In this document: in pieces, positions 17,126 through 25,151 of the stretch
Layout: every line of letters starts with the position of its first letter
Position numbering within the stretch: the first letter of the stretch is position 1
NCBI GenBank assembly: GCA_944375725.1
Contig: CALWAZ010000080.1
Span: forward strand, 1-53,733
Direction: 5' to 3'
Length of the DNA stretch: 53,733 nt
Source: an uncultured Merdimonas sp.
Lineage (GTDB): Bacteria > Bacillota > Clostridia > Lachnospirales > Lachnospiraceae
Notes under the pieces: generated by a model
The model's database searches: none
What the model was told of the DNA's origin: nothing
The model's input: the letters and a program-made list of their open reading frames with translations, nothing else
Position numbers and translations under genes: made by a program

Positions 17126-19684
17126 CTACTTCAGGGTGAATATGGTCTCCACCATAAAGTTTTTCTTCCCGTATTCTTCCATCCGTTTCTCAAAATCCGG
17201 AAGGTCCCGCTCCGAGAGGGAGCGTGCCATCTCGTAAATATCCGCGTACTTGGTTCCTGTCACAAGCCGTTCCTCCGCTTCCTCCAGGTAGCTGTGATCC
17301 TGGGTGGACAGCTCCGTGCCATCCTCCCGGGTCTCCGTAATAAACCAGGTAAGCCGTTCTCCGAAAAACAGGGTGAACTCCCGTACAAAGACTCCCGGCT
17401 CTGCCGCGTACAGCCGCTCCGCCACATAGCTGCAGTTTTTCTCCCGGGGCGTCTCAATGACATAATGCAGAACCACCTTATGAGCGGGATTTGTCCTGTA
17501 TTCTACAAAATATTTATCCTCCAGCAGATAGGGCCTTTCCAGCCTCTCAAGCAGGGGCTTCATAAAACAGAAGCGCATCTTTCTGCGTATGTATCCTTCC
17601 AGCATATGTTCCGCCCGGATCCTCTGATGCTCGCTCAAATGTCTGCGCCCGGCCAGATTCCGCAGATAAGCAAGCCCGCACACGTCCGCCAGGTTTTCCT
17701 CCCAGGCAATGGCCTGCTCCAGATAATCAAAGGTCCCTTCCGGAGCCGGAATATCCTTTACAAAATCCTCGAACGCCAGCCAGGTAAGATAAGCCCGGCT
17801 GACCAGACCATCCCCGCCCAGACTGTGATAGTCCCGGAAAACCTCAAAGGCGCAGTCCCGCAGCTGCCCGGTAAAAAGCATCTGTCCCAGGAGACGCTCC
17901 TCCAGGTCAAACACATTCAGTTCAAATTCCCGCGCTTCCCTCCATATACTTTCCATGACCTCCGCGGATCCGTAATAATATCCGCACAGATATTCCAGGA
18001 TACTCTCATTGTATTTATGATTCTGGAAAATAAAGAGGCAGAGCTTCACCAGGAATTCATCCTCTTCATATCCTTTCTCACGAATTTTCCAGGCTGCCAG
18101 CTTGATCAGAAACCTGCATCTTACCATGTCATAGCCGTGGCGCCAGATCATGTTCCATGCTTCCTCATACATGCCCCGCAGAATCAAAATTTCCGTATAC
18201 TTGGCACGGTCCTTGGGATTCATGGAGGCCGTCTCCGTCACAAAAAATTCCTGATCCAGCTCATCCAGTTCATGGCTGGCATAATAAAACTGGAGAATCT
18301 CCTGGCGCACATTTTCCTTATACGCGGCCGTAAACCCGCTGATCTTCAGGATCCGCTTATAATTCTCCACGTTATCCGCCGTAAGGACATGATAACGGGA
18401 GGTGCCGTCACACAGATACAGATAAAGACCCTGATGATAACGAAGCAGCTCCCGGCAGCGGTTTACGTATTTTTTCTCATTCAGCAGCCGGTTCAGGGTA
18501 TACGGCACACTGGAGGTATAGCAGTTTCCCTGATCGTCCACCAGCACAATCATGGCTCCCGGCGTATAAATGGGGATCAGCGCTTTTCCGTCAATCAGCG
18601 GCACCGTAATCCGCTTCTGCAGCTGCTCATACAGCACCTGCACCTGCCGGATACGCCTGTCTTTGCAGCGGATTCTCCTCAAAAACATAATATCCGCCAG
18701 CGCCTCCGCGAAATCGATGGTCAAAAGCTCCTCCACCAGAAACCGGTCATAGATCACCGCCAGATCCTCACTTAAGCTGCGTCTCACCAGCTCATCCAGC
18801 ATAAACTCCTCGATCTGATCCCGGTAGGCTTTGTAAATATCCGAATCCTGCGCCTGAAACCGGATGATATTCGCGTACAGAGAAGCCTTCTGGCTGGTGT
18901 TTAGGGTATTTTCCATCTGGAAGTACAGGAGCAGATTCTTCGGGAAGGGCTCCGCGTAATTCTCCGGAAGAGCCATCATGAAATATTCATAAAGATTGGT
19001 AATCTTCAGTTCTGCCTGGACCCCCCGCTGATACCAGAAAAAGCTTTCCTCATCCACAGCTCCGTTTTTGATAAACGCAGAGCAGACAGAAGAAAGCATC
19101 TCCTTGCCGCCGTAAGCATGATAAGCATTCCTGAGGCGGGCAAATCCCTGTCCCGCGGGACGGATTCCCTTCAGGATCTGCTCCGCAAATCTTCCCGCCT
19201 CTTCCGGCGTCAGCTTTTCCTCCGCCCCGCCTGTCACCTCCACGACTGCCTCTTCCGGCTGTTCTTCCGTATTCTTTTCCTCCGGGAGCGGCGCTATGGG
19301 GTCTGCCGAGACAAAATAGGCATAGCTTTCTTCCCGGGGCTCCTGGCGGGCCTCCACCCGGACCGTATAGGGAAGATGAAATTCTCCTGCCTCTGTGACG
19401 ATGCAGAATTCCCCTTCCACCTCTTCTCCTCCCCAGAACCCTCTGGCGTCAAAGGAGCAGAAGACACGGGCTGTCCGGCCGTGAAAACTGGCATGTTCCA
19501 GCGTCATACGGCTGGTGGACGCGTAAACCACTCCCTTGACAGGCCGGTCTGCCGTCAGCGTAAAACTGCCCTCCGCCTTTTCCCCGGGAGCGCAGCCAAG
19601 GGTAATAATGGAATCTGAGAGCGTCACCACAGGTTTATCAAATTCAATTTTTCCGGCCGCAATCCGTTCCAGCTTTGCCCTCAT
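17126..19684 (-). CDS. DUF5717-type 852-residue beta/helical-repeat protein
   Basis: Function unknown; it resembles the DUF5717 family found with DUF5716 in Lachnospiraceae. The start ATG 19684 has GGAGG 7 bp upstream. Residues ~1-115 are beta-rich, with alternating strands and conserved-looking GSFTLTADRPVKGVVYASTS, suggesting an Ig-like domain. Residues ~115-165 are an acidic linker. From ~165 to ~600 the sequence is a long run of amphipathic helices with TPR-like pairing (AKYTEILILRGMYEEAWNMI, LAAWKIREKGYEEDEFLVKL). The C-terminal ~150 residues return to beta strands (HKVVLHYVIETPREKNCSY). No signal peptide or membrane helix. It is first in the operon, 37 bp before the Hsp70-like start. 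The layout suggests a large intracellular scaffold. Confidence 0.75.
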   Translation of the reverse strand: MRAKLERIAAGKIEFDKPVVTLSDSIITLGCAPGEKAEGSFTLTADRPVKGVVYASTSRMTLEHASFHGRTARVFCSFDARGFWGGEEVEGEFCIVTEAGEFHLPYTVRVEARQEPREESYAYFVSADPIAPLPEEKNTEEQPEEAVVEVTGGAEEKLTPEEAGRFAEQILKGIRPAGQGFARLRNAYHAYGGKEMLSSVCSAFIKNGAVDEESFFWYQRGVQAELKITNLYEYFMMALPENYAEPFPKNLLLYFQMENTLNTSQKASLYANIIRFQAQDSDIYKAYRDQIEEFMLDELVRRSLSEDLAVIYDRFLVEELLTIDFAEALADIMFLRRIRCKDRRIRQVQVLYEQLQKRITVPLIDGKALIPIYTPGAMIVLVDDQGNCYTSSVPYTLNRLLNEKKYVNRCRELLRYHQGLYLYLCDGTSRYHVLTADNVENYKRILKISGFTAAYKENVRQEILQFYYASHELDELDQEFFVTETASMNPKDRAKYTEILILRGMYEEAWNMIWRHGYDMVRCRFLIKLAAWKIREKGYEEDEFLVKLCLFIFQNHKYNESILEYLCGYYYGSAEVMESIWREAREFELNVFDLEERLLGQMLFTGQLRDCAFEVFRDYHSLGGDGLVSRAYLTWLAFEDFVKDIPAPEGTFDYLEQAIAWEENLADVCGLAYLRNLAGRRHLSEHQRIRAEHMLEGYIRRKMRFCFMKPLLERLERPYLLEDKYFVEYRTNPAHKVVLHYVIETPREKNCSYVAERLYAAEPGVFVREFTLFFGERLTWFITETREDGTELSTQDHSYLEEAEERLVTGTKYADIYEMARSLSERDLPDFEKRMEEYGKKNFMVETIFTLK

Positions 19685-19720
19685 GGCATCTCCTCCCGTC
19701 CTCTGATTCCTCTTTTGTCA

Positions 19721-19748
19721 TTGCTTTTTTCTGAAATCTGTTTATAAT
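19721..19748 (+). promoter_or_regulatory. Promoter of the CobD-like gene
   Basis: Plus strand: TTGCTT, 16-bp spacer, perfect TATAAT, ending 46 bp before the start codon. It lies head-to-head with the promoter of the DUF5717-type operon in a 110-bp divergent region. Confidence 0.65.
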
Positions 19749-19750
19749 TC

Positions 19751-19779
19751 AGTATAGCATTATTTAAATTAAAGTACAA
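19751..19779 (-). promoter_or_regulatory. Promoter of the Hsp70-like/DUF5717-type operon
   Basis: Minus strand: TTGTAC, 17-bp spacer, TATACT. The start site would be near 19744, about 60 bp before the first gene. No CIRCE inverted repeat of the HrcA type is visible, so classical heat-shock control is not supported. Confidence 0.68.
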
Positions 19780-19794
19780 GAAAAGAGGTTTTAA

Positions 19795-20889
19795 ATGTTA
19801 GAGCACAAGGATCATTTTCACGGCAGTGACCTGGAAAAAATAGAAAAAATATACGGAATCAAAAAGGAGGATATTACCAGCTTCAGCGCCAATGTAAACC
19901 CGCTGGGCATCTCGCCTCTGATGCGGGCGGCGCTGATCGACCATATCGATGTAATTACCTCTTATCCCGATCGGGAATACACCGCGCTGCGCACCCGCAT
20001 CGGCGAGTACGCAAAGGCTCCCATCCAGAACATTCTTGTGGGAAACGGCTCCACAGAGCTGATTTCTCTGTTCATTCAGATGGAGCATCCCAAAAAGGCC
20101 CTGATTCTCGGTCCCACCTACTCAGAGTATGAGCGGGAAATCTCCTTAGGGGGCGGAACCTGCCTTTACTACCCTCTGAAAGAAGAACAAGATTTCATTC
20201 TGGATGTGGAGGATTTTAAAAAATATCTGAATGAAGCACTAGATCTTCTGGTTATCTGCAACCCCAACAACCCCACCTCTACGTCCATCGCCCAGAAGGA
20301 TATGCGCCGGATCCTGGATGAATGCAAGCGTCATGATATCTTCGTCATTGTAGACGAGACCTATGTGGAATTTGCTCCGGATATGGCCGCAGTGGATTCG
20401 GTGCCCCTGACGCGCTATTACAACAATCTGGTGATTCTGCGGGGTGTCTCCAAATTCTTCGCGTCCCCAGGACTCCGTCTGGGCTACGCCATCACCGGAA
20501 ACATGGACCTGATGCAGGATATCAATACCCACAAGGACCCCTGGACCATAAACAGCCTTGCCGCAGTGGCGGGCGAGCTGATGTTTACTGACACGGAATA
20601 CATTCAGAAAACCAGGGAGCTGATCGCCGCAGAGCGCGGACGCATCTATCGGGAGCTCTCCTCCTGGGACAGTCTGAAGGTCTACCGGCCCACGGCCAAC
20701 TTCATTCTGGCCCGCATTGAAAAGGAAGGCGTCACCGCGGATGATCTGTTCGACCATGCCATCCGGCAGGGCTATATGATCCGCAACTGTTCCACCTTCC
20801 CCTTCCTGGATAACCGGTATTTCCGTTTCTGCTTTATGCTTCCCGAACAGAATACCGCTCTTCTGAAATGTCTGAAGGAAATGCTCTGA
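19795..20889 (+). CDS. CobD/HisC-like PLP aminotransferase-fold enzyme
   Basis: Fold-type I PLP enzyme of 364 residues, one of only two plus-strand protein genes here. The N-terminus (FHGSDLEKIEKIYGI, then SFSANVNPLGISP) and the PLP-lysine block RGVSKFFASPGLRLGYAI resemble L-threonine-O-3-phosphate decarboxylase (CobD) more than histidinol-phosphate aminotransferase. Other class I/II signatures: VGNGSTELISLF, NPNNPTS, VDETYVEFAP and the C-terminal NRYFRFCFMLP with the carboxylate-binding Arg. CobD makes the aminopropanol arm of cobalamin, but no cobalamin gene lies nearby, so the substrate stays open. The start ATG has AAGAGG upstream; a strong terminator follows the stop by 15 bp, so it is monocistronic. 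Confidence 0.82.
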   Translation: MLEHKDHFHGSDLEKIEKIYGIKKEDITSFSANVNPLGISPLMRAALIDHIDVITSYPDREYTALRTRIGEYAKAPIQNILVGNGSTELISLFIQMEHPKKALILGPTYSEYEREISLGGGTCLYYPLKEEQDFILDVEDFKKYLNEALDLLVICNPNNPTSTSIAQKDMRRILDECKRHDIFVIVDETYVEFAPDMAAVDSVPLTRYYNNLVILRGVSKFFASPGLRLGYAITGNMDLMQDINTHKDPWTINSLAAVAGELMFTDTEYIQKTRELIAAERGRIYRELSSWDSLKVYRPTANFILARIEKEGVTADDLFDHAIRQGYMIRNCSTFPFLDNRYFRFCFMLPEQNTALLKCLKEML

Positions 20890-20903
20890 GCTTTCGATCA
20901 GAA

Positions 20904-20950
20904 ACGGACAGGCTTCTCTTTTCCAGAGAAACCTGTCCGTCTTTCATTTT
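20904..20950 (+). terminator. Terminator between convergent cobD-like and prsA-like genes
   Basis: Stem ACGGACAGG/CCTGTCCGT extended by TTCTC/GAGAA after one mismatch, followed on the plus strand by CTTTCATTTTTATT. The minus-strand tail is poorer in T but may also serve the PrsA-like operon. Confidence 0.85.
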
Positions 20951-20963
20951 TATTCTCTTTTTC

Positions 20964-21962
20964 CTACGCGCCCAGGTACTGCTCATAGATTTCCAGAAAA
21001 TCCGGAGGCAGTTCCCCGGTCCAGTCCGCGAAATGCACCTTGTTCCAGAGCCTGCTGTTGAACTGGGAGGGCGTATCCGCCACAAGCTGATCATACACAT
21101 TTCCAAACAGCTCGTCTCTCCGCTTCTCCACCATGGTCACCTTATTGGCTTCCGTGGCCTCCTGGTCAAAATTATTGATGCACTTCAGAATATAATAACC
21201 GTTCTCTGTCTCAATAACATCGCTGACCTGGTCATTTTCCAGGGCAAAGGCAGCTTCCTCATAGGCGCTGTCATGCTCTCCTCTGCCAAAGGTATAGGTA
21301 ATCTGGCTGTCCAGGCTGTAGGAGGAAGCCACCGCGGAAAAATCTCTGCCCGCGTCCAGCTGCTCCTTTACGCTCTGGGCGGTCTCGGGAGAATCCAGGC
21401 GGATCTGCTGAATAGTGATAATCCGCGCCTCATCGTCGCTGACCTCTGTATTTACATCCTTCGTAATCTCCTCATAGACTTTCCCGGAAAGGACATGGTC
21501 CCGGTACAGATCCTTCACATCCTCCAGCTTCAGATTCATGTAATCGATCTGCCCGGCATCCAGCGCTCCGTAATAGTCCTCTGCCGCCTGAGCCACCTTT
21601 TCCTCTTCCTCACTGGTCAAGGACACCCCATAATCATCTGCCAGAAGCGTAATCGCTTTCATGGACGCCAGCTGATCCACAATCGTGTCCTTCACATACT
21701 GTTCAAAGGTGATGCCTCCGAAGTCATGCTCCCACATCTCCACTCCATACACGCCTTCATACTGCCGCTGATAATCCATCACATAGATCATGGCCTCAGG
21801 CAGCGTGCAGACGCTCTTTCCTATCTTGAAAAGCTGATCTCCGGACAGTCCCGTCGTAAATACGATCTCTGTGTTTTTCAAAAGACCGCAGCCCGAAAAA
21901 CTGCCCGCAAGCATGGCCGCCGCAAGCAGCACAGCCAGCTTTTTTCTGATCGCTCCCGCCAT
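20964..21962 (-). CDS. PrsA-like peptidyl-prolyl isomerase lipoprotein
   Basis: Membrane-anchored foldase acting outside the cell on secreted proteins. ATG 21962 (MAGAIRKKLAVLLAAAML) is preferred over 21968 because GGAGG is 7 bp ahead of it. The signal peptide ends in a lipobox FSGC, with Cys at ~25. A SurA-N-like helical region (FGGITFEQYVKDTIVDQLAS) precedes a parvulin domain at ~170-265: ARIITIQQIRLDS, LDAGRDFSAVASSYS, YTFGRGE, AFALENDQVSDVIETENGYY. The C-terminal ~65 residues are helical and end in an acidic EIYEQYLGA tail. It is the last gene of the maf operon. Parvulin identity is good; activity is not proven because the active-site residues are only partly conserved by eye. Confidence 0.86.
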   Translation of the reverse strand: MAGAIRKKLAVLLAAAMLAGSFSGCGLLKNTEIVFTTGLSGDQLFKIGKSVCTLPEAMIYVMDYQRQYEGVYGVEMWEHDFGGITFEQYVKDTIVDQLASMKAITLLADDYGVSLTSEEEEKVAQAAEDYYGALDAGQIDYMNLKLEDVKDLYRDHVLSGKVYEEITKDVNTEVSDDEARIITIQQIRLDSPETAQSVKEQLDAGRDFSAVASSYSLDSQITYTFGRGEHDSAYEEAAFALENDQVSDVIETENGYYILKCINNFDQEATEANKVTMVEKRRDELFGNVYDQLVADTPSQFNSRLWNKVHFADWTGELPPDFLEIYEQYLGA

Positions 21963-21996
21963 TTTCATTCCTCCATCCAGTCTCTTCTGCGCCCTT

Positions 21997-22260
21997 TCAG
22001 GCTTCCACTATCAGATAGGTCCCGTCCTCCAGAGGGAAGACCTCTTCCACTTCTTTCAGTTCCTCCAGAGAAAGACCGCTCACATCCATACCGCTCTCAT
22101 CCAGAAACCTGCGCACTTCCTTCAGAGACTTCACGACTACCGCCATGCACTCCTCCAGAAACTCCTCTGCCTCCTCCGGGGTCTCCGCCACCGGCTCGTC
22201 AAACAGCTTCCCCTGGTTTTTCAGAAAGCCCTCCAGGCAGGTCTTTGAATATTTCTGCAT
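21997..22260 (-). CDS. Small acidic protein of unknown function
   Basis: An 87-residue protein beginning MQKYSKTCLEGFLKNQGKLF. ATG 22260 is chosen because AAAGGAG lies ~9 bp upstream. It is very acidic: a central stretch of Glu-rich helices (ETPEEAEEFLEECMAVVVKS) is followed by VSGLSLEELKEVEEVFPLED and a short beta end GTYLIVEA. It lacks signal peptide, membrane helix, and metal-binding Cys clusters. It sits between a Cof-type phosphatase (19 bp upstream) and the PrsA-like gene (34 bp downstream). I do not recognise the family. Conservation of this gene order in relatives would be the best guide to its job. Confidence 0.65.
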   Translation of the reverse strand: MQKYSKTCLEGFLKNQGKLFDEPVAETPEEAEEFLEECMAVVVKSLKEVRRFLDESGMDVSGLSLEELKEVEEVFPLEDGTYLIVEA

Positions 22261-22279
22261 TGTATCATTTCTCCTTTTC

Positions 22280-23068
22280 TCAGTCAAGCAGGGTCTTAAG
22301 GACCTTCAGCACCCCGTCATTTACATTGGTATCCGCCACATATTTCGCAGCTTTCTTTACAGCCTCCGCCGCATTTCCCACCGCGTAGCTTTCCGTGGCG
22401 CTCCGTATCATTTCCAAATCATTATGATTATCGCCGAATACCATGGTTTCATCCGGGCTGATCTTCAGAGTTTTCTGGATACTGCGGATAGCATTTCCCT
22501 TGTTGGTGTCCATATTCATGAAATCCACCCACACATCGCCGGAGATCACGCAGTGAAGCCGGTCTTCCCAGCGCGGGATCAGAAGCCTGGCTACTTCGCC
22601 GATATTTTCTTTCCGGTATACGGCCATCTTATTGACCTTCAGCTCCCGGGAAAGAGCGTCTTCCACCTGATCGATTCTGCTGCGGTATCCCTTTCGGATC
22701 AGAGCCAGAAATTCCGGATCTGAGCTTTCCGTATAGAAGCCTTCCTTTGTGTCCAGCGTAAAACTGGTCCCCGGAATACGGCGGACCTCCCGGACCCACT
22801 GGCAGACCTGCTCCCAGTCCAGCACCTGTTCCAGCATGGTATAGCCCCTGCAGCAGACATAGGCCCCGTTTTCCGTAATAAAAATAATGTCATTTTTCAC
22901 CGGCTCAAACAGCTTTGACATACTGGTATAATGGCGTCCGCTGGCCGCGGCAAACAGAATATCCCGCTCCTTCAGTTTCCGGATTACTTCAAATATCTCC
23001 GGGTTGATCTGCGCCGTGCCCTCCGGCAGCAGCGTTCCGTCGATATCACTGGCCACAAGCTTGATCAT
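22280..23068 (-). CDS. Cof-type HAD phosphatase
   Basis: A 262-residue HAD hydrolase of the Cof/IIB subfamily, usually acting on sugar phosphates, nucleotide-sugar or vitamin B6 phosphates. Motif I is VASDIDGTLLPEG with the nucleophile Asp near residue 8. Motif II is in FAAASGRHYTSM. A large alpha/beta cap (~80-180) follows, then Lys in the MNMDTNKGNAIRSI block (motif III) and GDNHNDLEMIRSA (motif IV). The C-terminus carries AVGNAAEAVKKAAKYVADTN, a Cof hallmark. The chosen ATG 23068 overlaps the stop of the preceding phosphatase by 4 bp, indicating coupling; the longer frame upstream is just its shadow. Substrate cannot be inferred. Confidence 0.88.
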   Translation of the reverse strand: MIKLVASDIDGTLLPEGTAQINPEIFEVIRKLKERDILFAAASGRHYTSMSKLFEPVKNDIIFITENGAYVCCRGYTMLEQVLDWEQVCQWVREVRRIPGTSFTLDTKEGFYTESSDPEFLALIRKGYRSRIDQVEDALSRELKVNKMAVYRKENIGEVARLLIPRWEDRLHCVISGDVWVDFMNMDTNKGNAIRSIQKTLKISPDETMVFGDNHNDLEMIRSATESYAVGNAAEAVKKAAKYVADTNVNDGVLKVLKTLLD

Positions 23069-23736
23069 CCTTTTGTTCCCCTTCCATATATGTCCGCAAG
23101 CTCCCCGGCTTCGGAGATAATGCAGTCCGCTCCGTCCCTTAAAAGCTCTTCCCGTCCGCGGAAGCCCCAGAGCACTCCCACTGTATACATTCCTGCCGCC
23201 TTTCCGGTCTTCATGTCCGTTCCCGTGTCGCCCGCATAAAGGCATTCTCCAGCAGGCACCCCAAACTTGTCCGCCAGATAAAGAGCTCCGTCCGGAGCCG
23301 GCTTTCTGGGAAACAGGCCTGACTGTCCCTGCACAAGATCAAACATCCCGCTCCCGAAGACCTGCTCAATGACACTTTTGGTGTTCTCATGGGGTTTATT
23401 TGACAGGACAGCCAGCTTTGCCCCCTGTGCCTTCAGTTTTTCAAGGACCTCCGGTATTCCCGGATAAGCCTTTACATGATACATGCAGCCTTCCCGAAAA
23501 TATTCCATATAACGCTTCTTCGCCTCGTCAAAATGAACTGCCTCCCCGTCTCCTCCGAAACGCAGAAGGCGGCGCACCAGCACATCCACGCCGTCACCGG
23601 CGAAAATCTCCAAATCCTTCGTGGAGGCCTGCCGCATTCCAAAATCCGCAAGCATATGATTGGCGCTCCAGGTAATGGATTCCACGCTGTCGCACAGCGT
23701 ACCGTCCAAATCAAAAATACAGGCCCGGTAACTCAT
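23065..23736 (-). CDS. Phosphoglycolate phosphatase-like HAD hydrolase
   Basis: A 223-residue HAD-IA hydrolase. Motif I is CIFDLDGTLCDSVES with Asp 9/11; the cap is the four-helix type that follows residue ~15. Motif II is LAVLSNKPHENTKSVI, with the Ser/Asn pair, and motif III is QGQSGLFPRKPAPDGALYLA. Motif IV reads LYAGDTGTDMKTGKAAGMYT, followed by GVLWGFRGREELL. This pattern is shared by Gph-type phosphoglycolate phosphatases and PpaX-like enzymes. Start and end both overlap neighbours by 4 bp (maf upstream, Cof-type downstream), so the three genes form a translationally coupled set of small phosphatases with house-cleaning character. Confidence 0.88.
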   Translation of the reverse strand: MSYRACIFDLDGTLCDSVESITWSANHMLADFGMRQASTKDLEIFAGDGVDVLVRRLLRFGGDGEAVHFDEAKKRYMEYFREGCMYHVKAYPGIPEVLEKLKAQGAKLAVLSNKPHENTKSVIEQVFGSGMFDLVQGQSGLFPRKPAPDGALYLADKFGVPAGECLYAGDTGTDMKTGKAAGMYTVGVLWGFRGREELLRDGADCIISEAGELADIYGRGTKG

Positions 23737-24338
23737 CTTTCTTCCTCCTCTTCCTGCCCCAGCAGATCGATTCCTTTGTATAACAGTTCCTGACAGAAAC
23801 GGGCCGCCGGAAACCCTACCACATTCATATACTCTCCGCGGATTTCCCGGATAAACGGCATACAGCCGCCCTGGATCGCATAAGCTCCTGCCTTATCCAT
23901 GGGCTCACCGGTATGAATATAGGAGCGGATCCATTTTTCTGTCATAGGATACATGCTGACCTGGGTGCCCTCCACAAAATGAGCCAGAATCTTCCCGCTC
24001 TCTGTGTCAATCACCGCCACACCTGTGTATACCATATGAACACTGCCGGAAAGCAGACGCAGCATCCGGAACGCGTCCTCCTCGTCCGCCGGCTTTCCCA
24101 GAATCTTTCCCTGATAAGCCACCACCGTATCCGCGCCGATGACCAGCGCCGGTTCTCCATGCCTGCCGGCAGTCTCTCTGGCCTTCTGAAGGGCCAGCTC
24201 CCGGACAGCCTCTTCCGGATCCTCTGTCGTTATCTTTTCTTCTCCACAGGCCGGGCATACCTCAAACGCAAGGCCCAGCTGCTCTAAAATCTCCCTGCGC
24301 CGGGGTGAAGCCGACGCCAGAATCAGTTTTCTTTTCAT
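23733..24338 (-). CDS. maf: Maf-family nucleotide pyrophosphatase
   Basis: Maf proteins hydrolyse non-canonical or canonical nucleoside triphosphates (dTTP, UTP, m5UTP and others) and can affect septation when over-produced. The signature ILASASPRRREILEQLGLAF opens the protein; VIGADTVVAYQGKILGKPAD carries the catalytic Asp; and MDKAGAYAIQGGCMPFIREI then VVGFPAARFCQELL close the fold. Length is 201 residues, normal for YhdE/Maf. ATG 24338 has AGAGGAG ahead. In Bacillus maf precedes radC-mreBCD; here that link is broken and maf heads an operon of two HAD phosphatases, a small acidic protein and a PrsA-like foldase. Confidence 0.93.
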   Translation of the reverse strand: MKRKLILASASPRRREILEQLGLAFEVCPACGEEKITTEDPEEAVRELALQKARETAGRHGEPALVIGADTVVAYQGKILGKPADEEDAFRMLRLLSGSVHMVYTGVAVIDTESGKILAHFVEGTQVSMYPMTEKWIRSYIHTGEPMDKAGAYAIQGGCMPFIREIRGEYMNVVGFPAARFCQELLYKGIDLLGQEEEEER

Positions 24339-24546
24339 AATTTCAGTTACTCCTCTTAAGACGCGGCATAAAACCGGTCAGACGGGAAATACTAAAAGCG
24401 GCACACAGCCTGGCCGGCTTCCCGGCGCCGGCCCATCTAATAGAGTAATATATATTTTTTAGATTGACAATAAATTTTTAATATTTTTTTGCTTTTCTTT
24501 TTCCCTGTTCCGTATTACAATAGAGAAAAATTACCAAATGAAATCC

Positions 24547-24571
24547 CCGGATCTGCCCGATGCAGACCCGG
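24547..24571 (+). promoter_or_regulatory. Leader hairpin before the LEA-like gene
   Basis: Stem CCGG-TCTGC/GCAGA-CCGG with one mismatch and a 5-base loop, ending 24 bp before the AAAGGAGG ribosome site. The AT-rich stretch 24440-24535 must hold the divergent promoters of maf and this gene. A TTGACA at 24464 has no matching -10, and TACAAT at 24516 has no clear -35, so I cannot place either start. Confidence 0.35.
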
Positions 24572-24611
24572 AATAAAAAATCGAGAATCTCATAAAGGAG
24601 GAAACTGTAAT

Positions 24612-24965
24612 ATGAAAAAGCTGTTGAAATTTGTCGGAAGCGTGGCCGTCATCAGCGCGGCTGTGGCAGGAGGCGTAGCTCTTTACAAAAAGTTCTTCGC
24701 TCCCGATGAGGATTTCAGTGATCTGGATGACGATTTTGACGATGAGTTTGAGGATGAGGATCTGGATGACGATTCCACCGCGGGAAGAGAATATGTTTCT
24801 TTGAATAACACCGCCAAGACTGTAAAAGAAAAAGCGGAATCTGCGGCAGACACTGTAAAGGAAGCCGCTGAGGACATAAAAGAAACAGTGGCCGAGGCCG
24901 CCGGAGATGTCAAAGAGACCGCAGCGGAGGCTGCTGAGGATATCAAGGAGACCGCAGCGGAGTAA
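24612..24965 (+). CDS. Membrane-anchored LEA/YtxH-like protein with 11-residue repeats
   Basis: A 117-residue protein starting at ATG 24612 with AAAGGAGG 9 bp upstream. Residues ~5-27 form one hydrophobic helix (KFVGSVAVISAAVAGGVALY). A strongly acidic run of Asp/Glu/Phe/Leu follows (~32-54). From ~70 to the end are four tandem 11-residue units and a partial one, of the type T-V/A-K/A-E-A-A-E/G-D-I/V-K-E, for example TVKEAAEDIKE and TAAEAAEDIKE. Eleven-residue amphipathic repeats of this kind occur in LEA group 3 and YtxH/general-stress proteins that become helical on drying or on membranes. No enzymatic motif is present. It is alone between maf (divergent) and a plus-strand terminator. A stress-protective or surface role is inferred. 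Confidence 0.78.
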   Translation: MKKLLKFVGSVAVISAAVAGGVALYKKFFAPDEDFSDLDDDFDDEFEDEDLDDDSTAGREYVSLNNTAKTVKEKAESAADTVKEAAEDIKETVAEAAGDVKETAAEAAEDIKETAAE

Positions 24966-25050
24966 CCAAACATCCCGCCGGCTTTGTGGACGCCGGACAA
25001 TCTGGTTGATTTTATAAAACTCATAATTGCAAATCTTCTATGACAGCAGC

Positions 25051-25090
25051 GGGGCTGAAAGCTTAAAAAAGCTTTCAGCCCCTGGTTTTA
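25051..25090 (+). terminator. Terminator downstream of the LEA-like gene
   Basis: Perfect 14-bp stem GGGGCTGAAAGCTT/AAGCTTTCAGCCCC with a 4-base loop, followed on the plus strand by TGGTTTTATT. A second, weaker stem (CCGGC/GCCGG) lies just after the stop codon near 24978. Confidence 0.82.
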
Positions 25091-25151
25091 TTGCGGCCTT
25101 CCTAAATTATCAGAGCTTTTTCAAGCAGCCCCTATGTCCCCGGCAGTACTC

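Noticed and set aside
16922-18775. A 617-codon plus-strand open frame opposite the DUF5717-type gene
   Set aside because: No ribosome site or recognisable domain; the minus-strand frame is continuous for 852 codons with a good start and operon context.
15153-19684. Toxin-antitoxin or phage-defence system for the Hsp70-like trio
   Set aside because: No nuclease, NTPase, deaminase or membrane effector domain is visible, and the region lacks mobile-element signs.
19685-19794. CIRCE heat-shock operator before the Hsp70-like operon
   Set aside because: The TTAGCACTC-N9-GAGTGCTAA inverted repeat is absent.
24464-24492. TTGACA at 24464 as the -35 of the LEA-like gene promoter
   Set aside because: No -10-like hexamer occurs at 16-18 bp; the downstream sequence is a T-run followed by GC.
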